Below, piece by piece: positions 63,432 through 64,000 of a stretch of DNA of 64,000 bases. Origin of the DNA: Plasmodium brasilianum (Eukaryota > Apicomplexa > Aconoidasida > Haemosporida > Plasmodiidae); the NCBI RefSeq assembly GCF_023973825.1, contig NC_090115.1, forward strand, positions 1 to 64,000, in the 5' to 3' direction. Each line of letters opens with the position of its first letter. Positions within the stretch are counted from its first letter, which is position 1. The notes under the pieces were generated by a model. That model ran no database searches, was not told the DNA's origin, and was given only the letters and a program-made list of their open reading frames with translations. Position numbers and translations under genes: made by a program.

Positions 63432-64000
63432 TTATTCATTTAATTGAGATATCAACTTAATTTTTTTATATTTCTCATTATTGCTTAATATCTTAGGAAT
63501 CGCTATTAGAAGTATGATTGTTAATATAATAATAATCACGCTAAAAAATATTAAATAAATATATATATCATCTAAGTTTGTGAGACCAGGTATATTCTTT
63601 ATAAGTTTACAAACTTCATCAATTGGTTTTACCTGTAAAAGATTCTTCACTGATTCTAGACCTTTTAATATGGGTATTCCTATTCCTAACACGAAAAAAA
63701 GGAAAAATGTAGTAACTCCGAATCCATAACTTCTAAATTTTATTTTTTTTAAAGCCATGTTACAAATTCTCCTATTCTTTTCCAAGAAATCGTCATAATG
63801 TTTTTTTTTGATCAATTTTTTTTCAAAATGGAAATGTTTCCCATCAAACATCCCATTATTATAATCCATAACTTCTGTGTAGTATTGTGCCTTGTTTAAT
63901 GAACTTTGAATAGATTGTCTGTTTTTTTTTTTGGCTCCTTTTTCGTAATTAGATACATCTCTATTTTTGTAATCTTTATTATATGGTATATCTTCTCTTA
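63432..64000 (-). CDS. fam-m exported protein, exon 2, 5' part beyond window
   Basis: The frame is open from the window edge (64000) to the stop at 63432, giving 188 visible residues. The signal exon and the PEXEL-like region lie outside. Visible features in order are Lys/Asn-rich sequence, then SSLNKAQYYTEV and MDYNNGMFDGKHFHFEKKLI. Next come KKKHYDDFLEKNRRIC and FRSYGFG, leading into a first membrane segment (TTFFLFFVLGIGIPI). A loop with VKPIDEVCKLIKN follows, then the second membrane segment LIFFSVIIIILTIILLIAI and a basic tail (NNEKYKKIKLISQ). An 11-A run encodes AKKKN. This is the only fam-m copy in the window whose visible part is uninterrupted. Role: predicted exported protein, function unknown. 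Confidence 0.87.
   Translation of the reverse strand, partial: REDIPYNKDYKNRDVSNYEKGAKKKNRQSIQSSLNKAQYYTEVMDYNNGMFDGKHFHFEKKLIKKKHYDDFLEKNRRICNMALKKIKFRSYGFGVTTFFLFFVLGIGIPILKGLESVKNLLQVKPIDEVCKLIKNIPGLTNLDDIYIYLIFFSVIIIILTIILLIAIPKILSNNEKYKKIKLISQLNE

Overview
The window is extremely A+T-rich eukaryotic DNA. Its few genes are short-exon, GT-AG spliced genes: a hydrophobic signal-sequence exon of about 25-29 codons, an intron of about 125-135 nt, then a second exon. No bacterial features, tRNA, rRNA, CRISPR or telomere repeats were seen. The protein families are those of a Plasmodium subtelomere. There are several two-exon proteins that I recognise as the fam-l and fam-m families described for Plasmodium malariae, and two complete STP1 genes. 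There is also one intact exported protein of unknown function and several decayed relatives. The most likely source is P. malariae or its closest relatives. I ran no database search, so family names rest on recognition.

Layout. At 1-293 (minus) is the 5' part of a fam-m/fam-l gene cut by the window edge. At 6593-9225 (plus) is a complete four-exon STP1 gene. At 10805-11727 (plus) is a fam-m pseudogene, and at 15086-15908 (plus) an exported-protein pseudogene. At 20476-21273 (minus) is an intact two-exon exported protein, and at 25108-27670 (minus) a second complete STP1 with the same exon plan. At 32697-33782 (minus) is another exported-protein pseudogene with a broken start and splice donor. 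Unidentified, heavily decayed coding remnants lie near 19.3, 31.3 and 36.4-37.2 kb. At 38899-39863 (plus) is an intact fam-l gene. From about 41 kb to the end the window is a tandem array on the minus strand: fam-l (42.5), fam-l (46.0), fam-m pseudogene (49.5), fam-l pseudogene with one nonsense codon (53.0), fam-m pseudogene (56.5), fam-l (59.9) and fam-m (63.4, running off the edge).

The main structural result is that this array has a regular unit of about 3.5 kb. The gene 3' ends are 3442-3522 bp apart. Each unit holds one gene, an upstream element about 370-430 bp before the ATG, and a diverged intergenic core about 1 kb beyond the next gene's 3' end. fam-l and fam-m alternate, except for one fam-l/fam-l pair at the left edge. 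Both families share exon 1, the intron position and the flanks, which suggests descent from one duplicated unit.

Function. The fam-l, fam-m and exported proteins have a signal sequence, a PEXEL-like RLLxK or RLLYG motif and two C-terminal membrane segments, so they are expected to be exported to the infected red cell. The STP1 proteins have a Cys/Trp-containing N-terminal domain, a low-complexity region, one membrane segment in its own 86-nt exon, and a Trp-rich cytoplasmic domain resembling SURFIN-type proteins. All appear to belong to the variable host-interface gene repertoire; no metabolic or housekeeping gene is visible.
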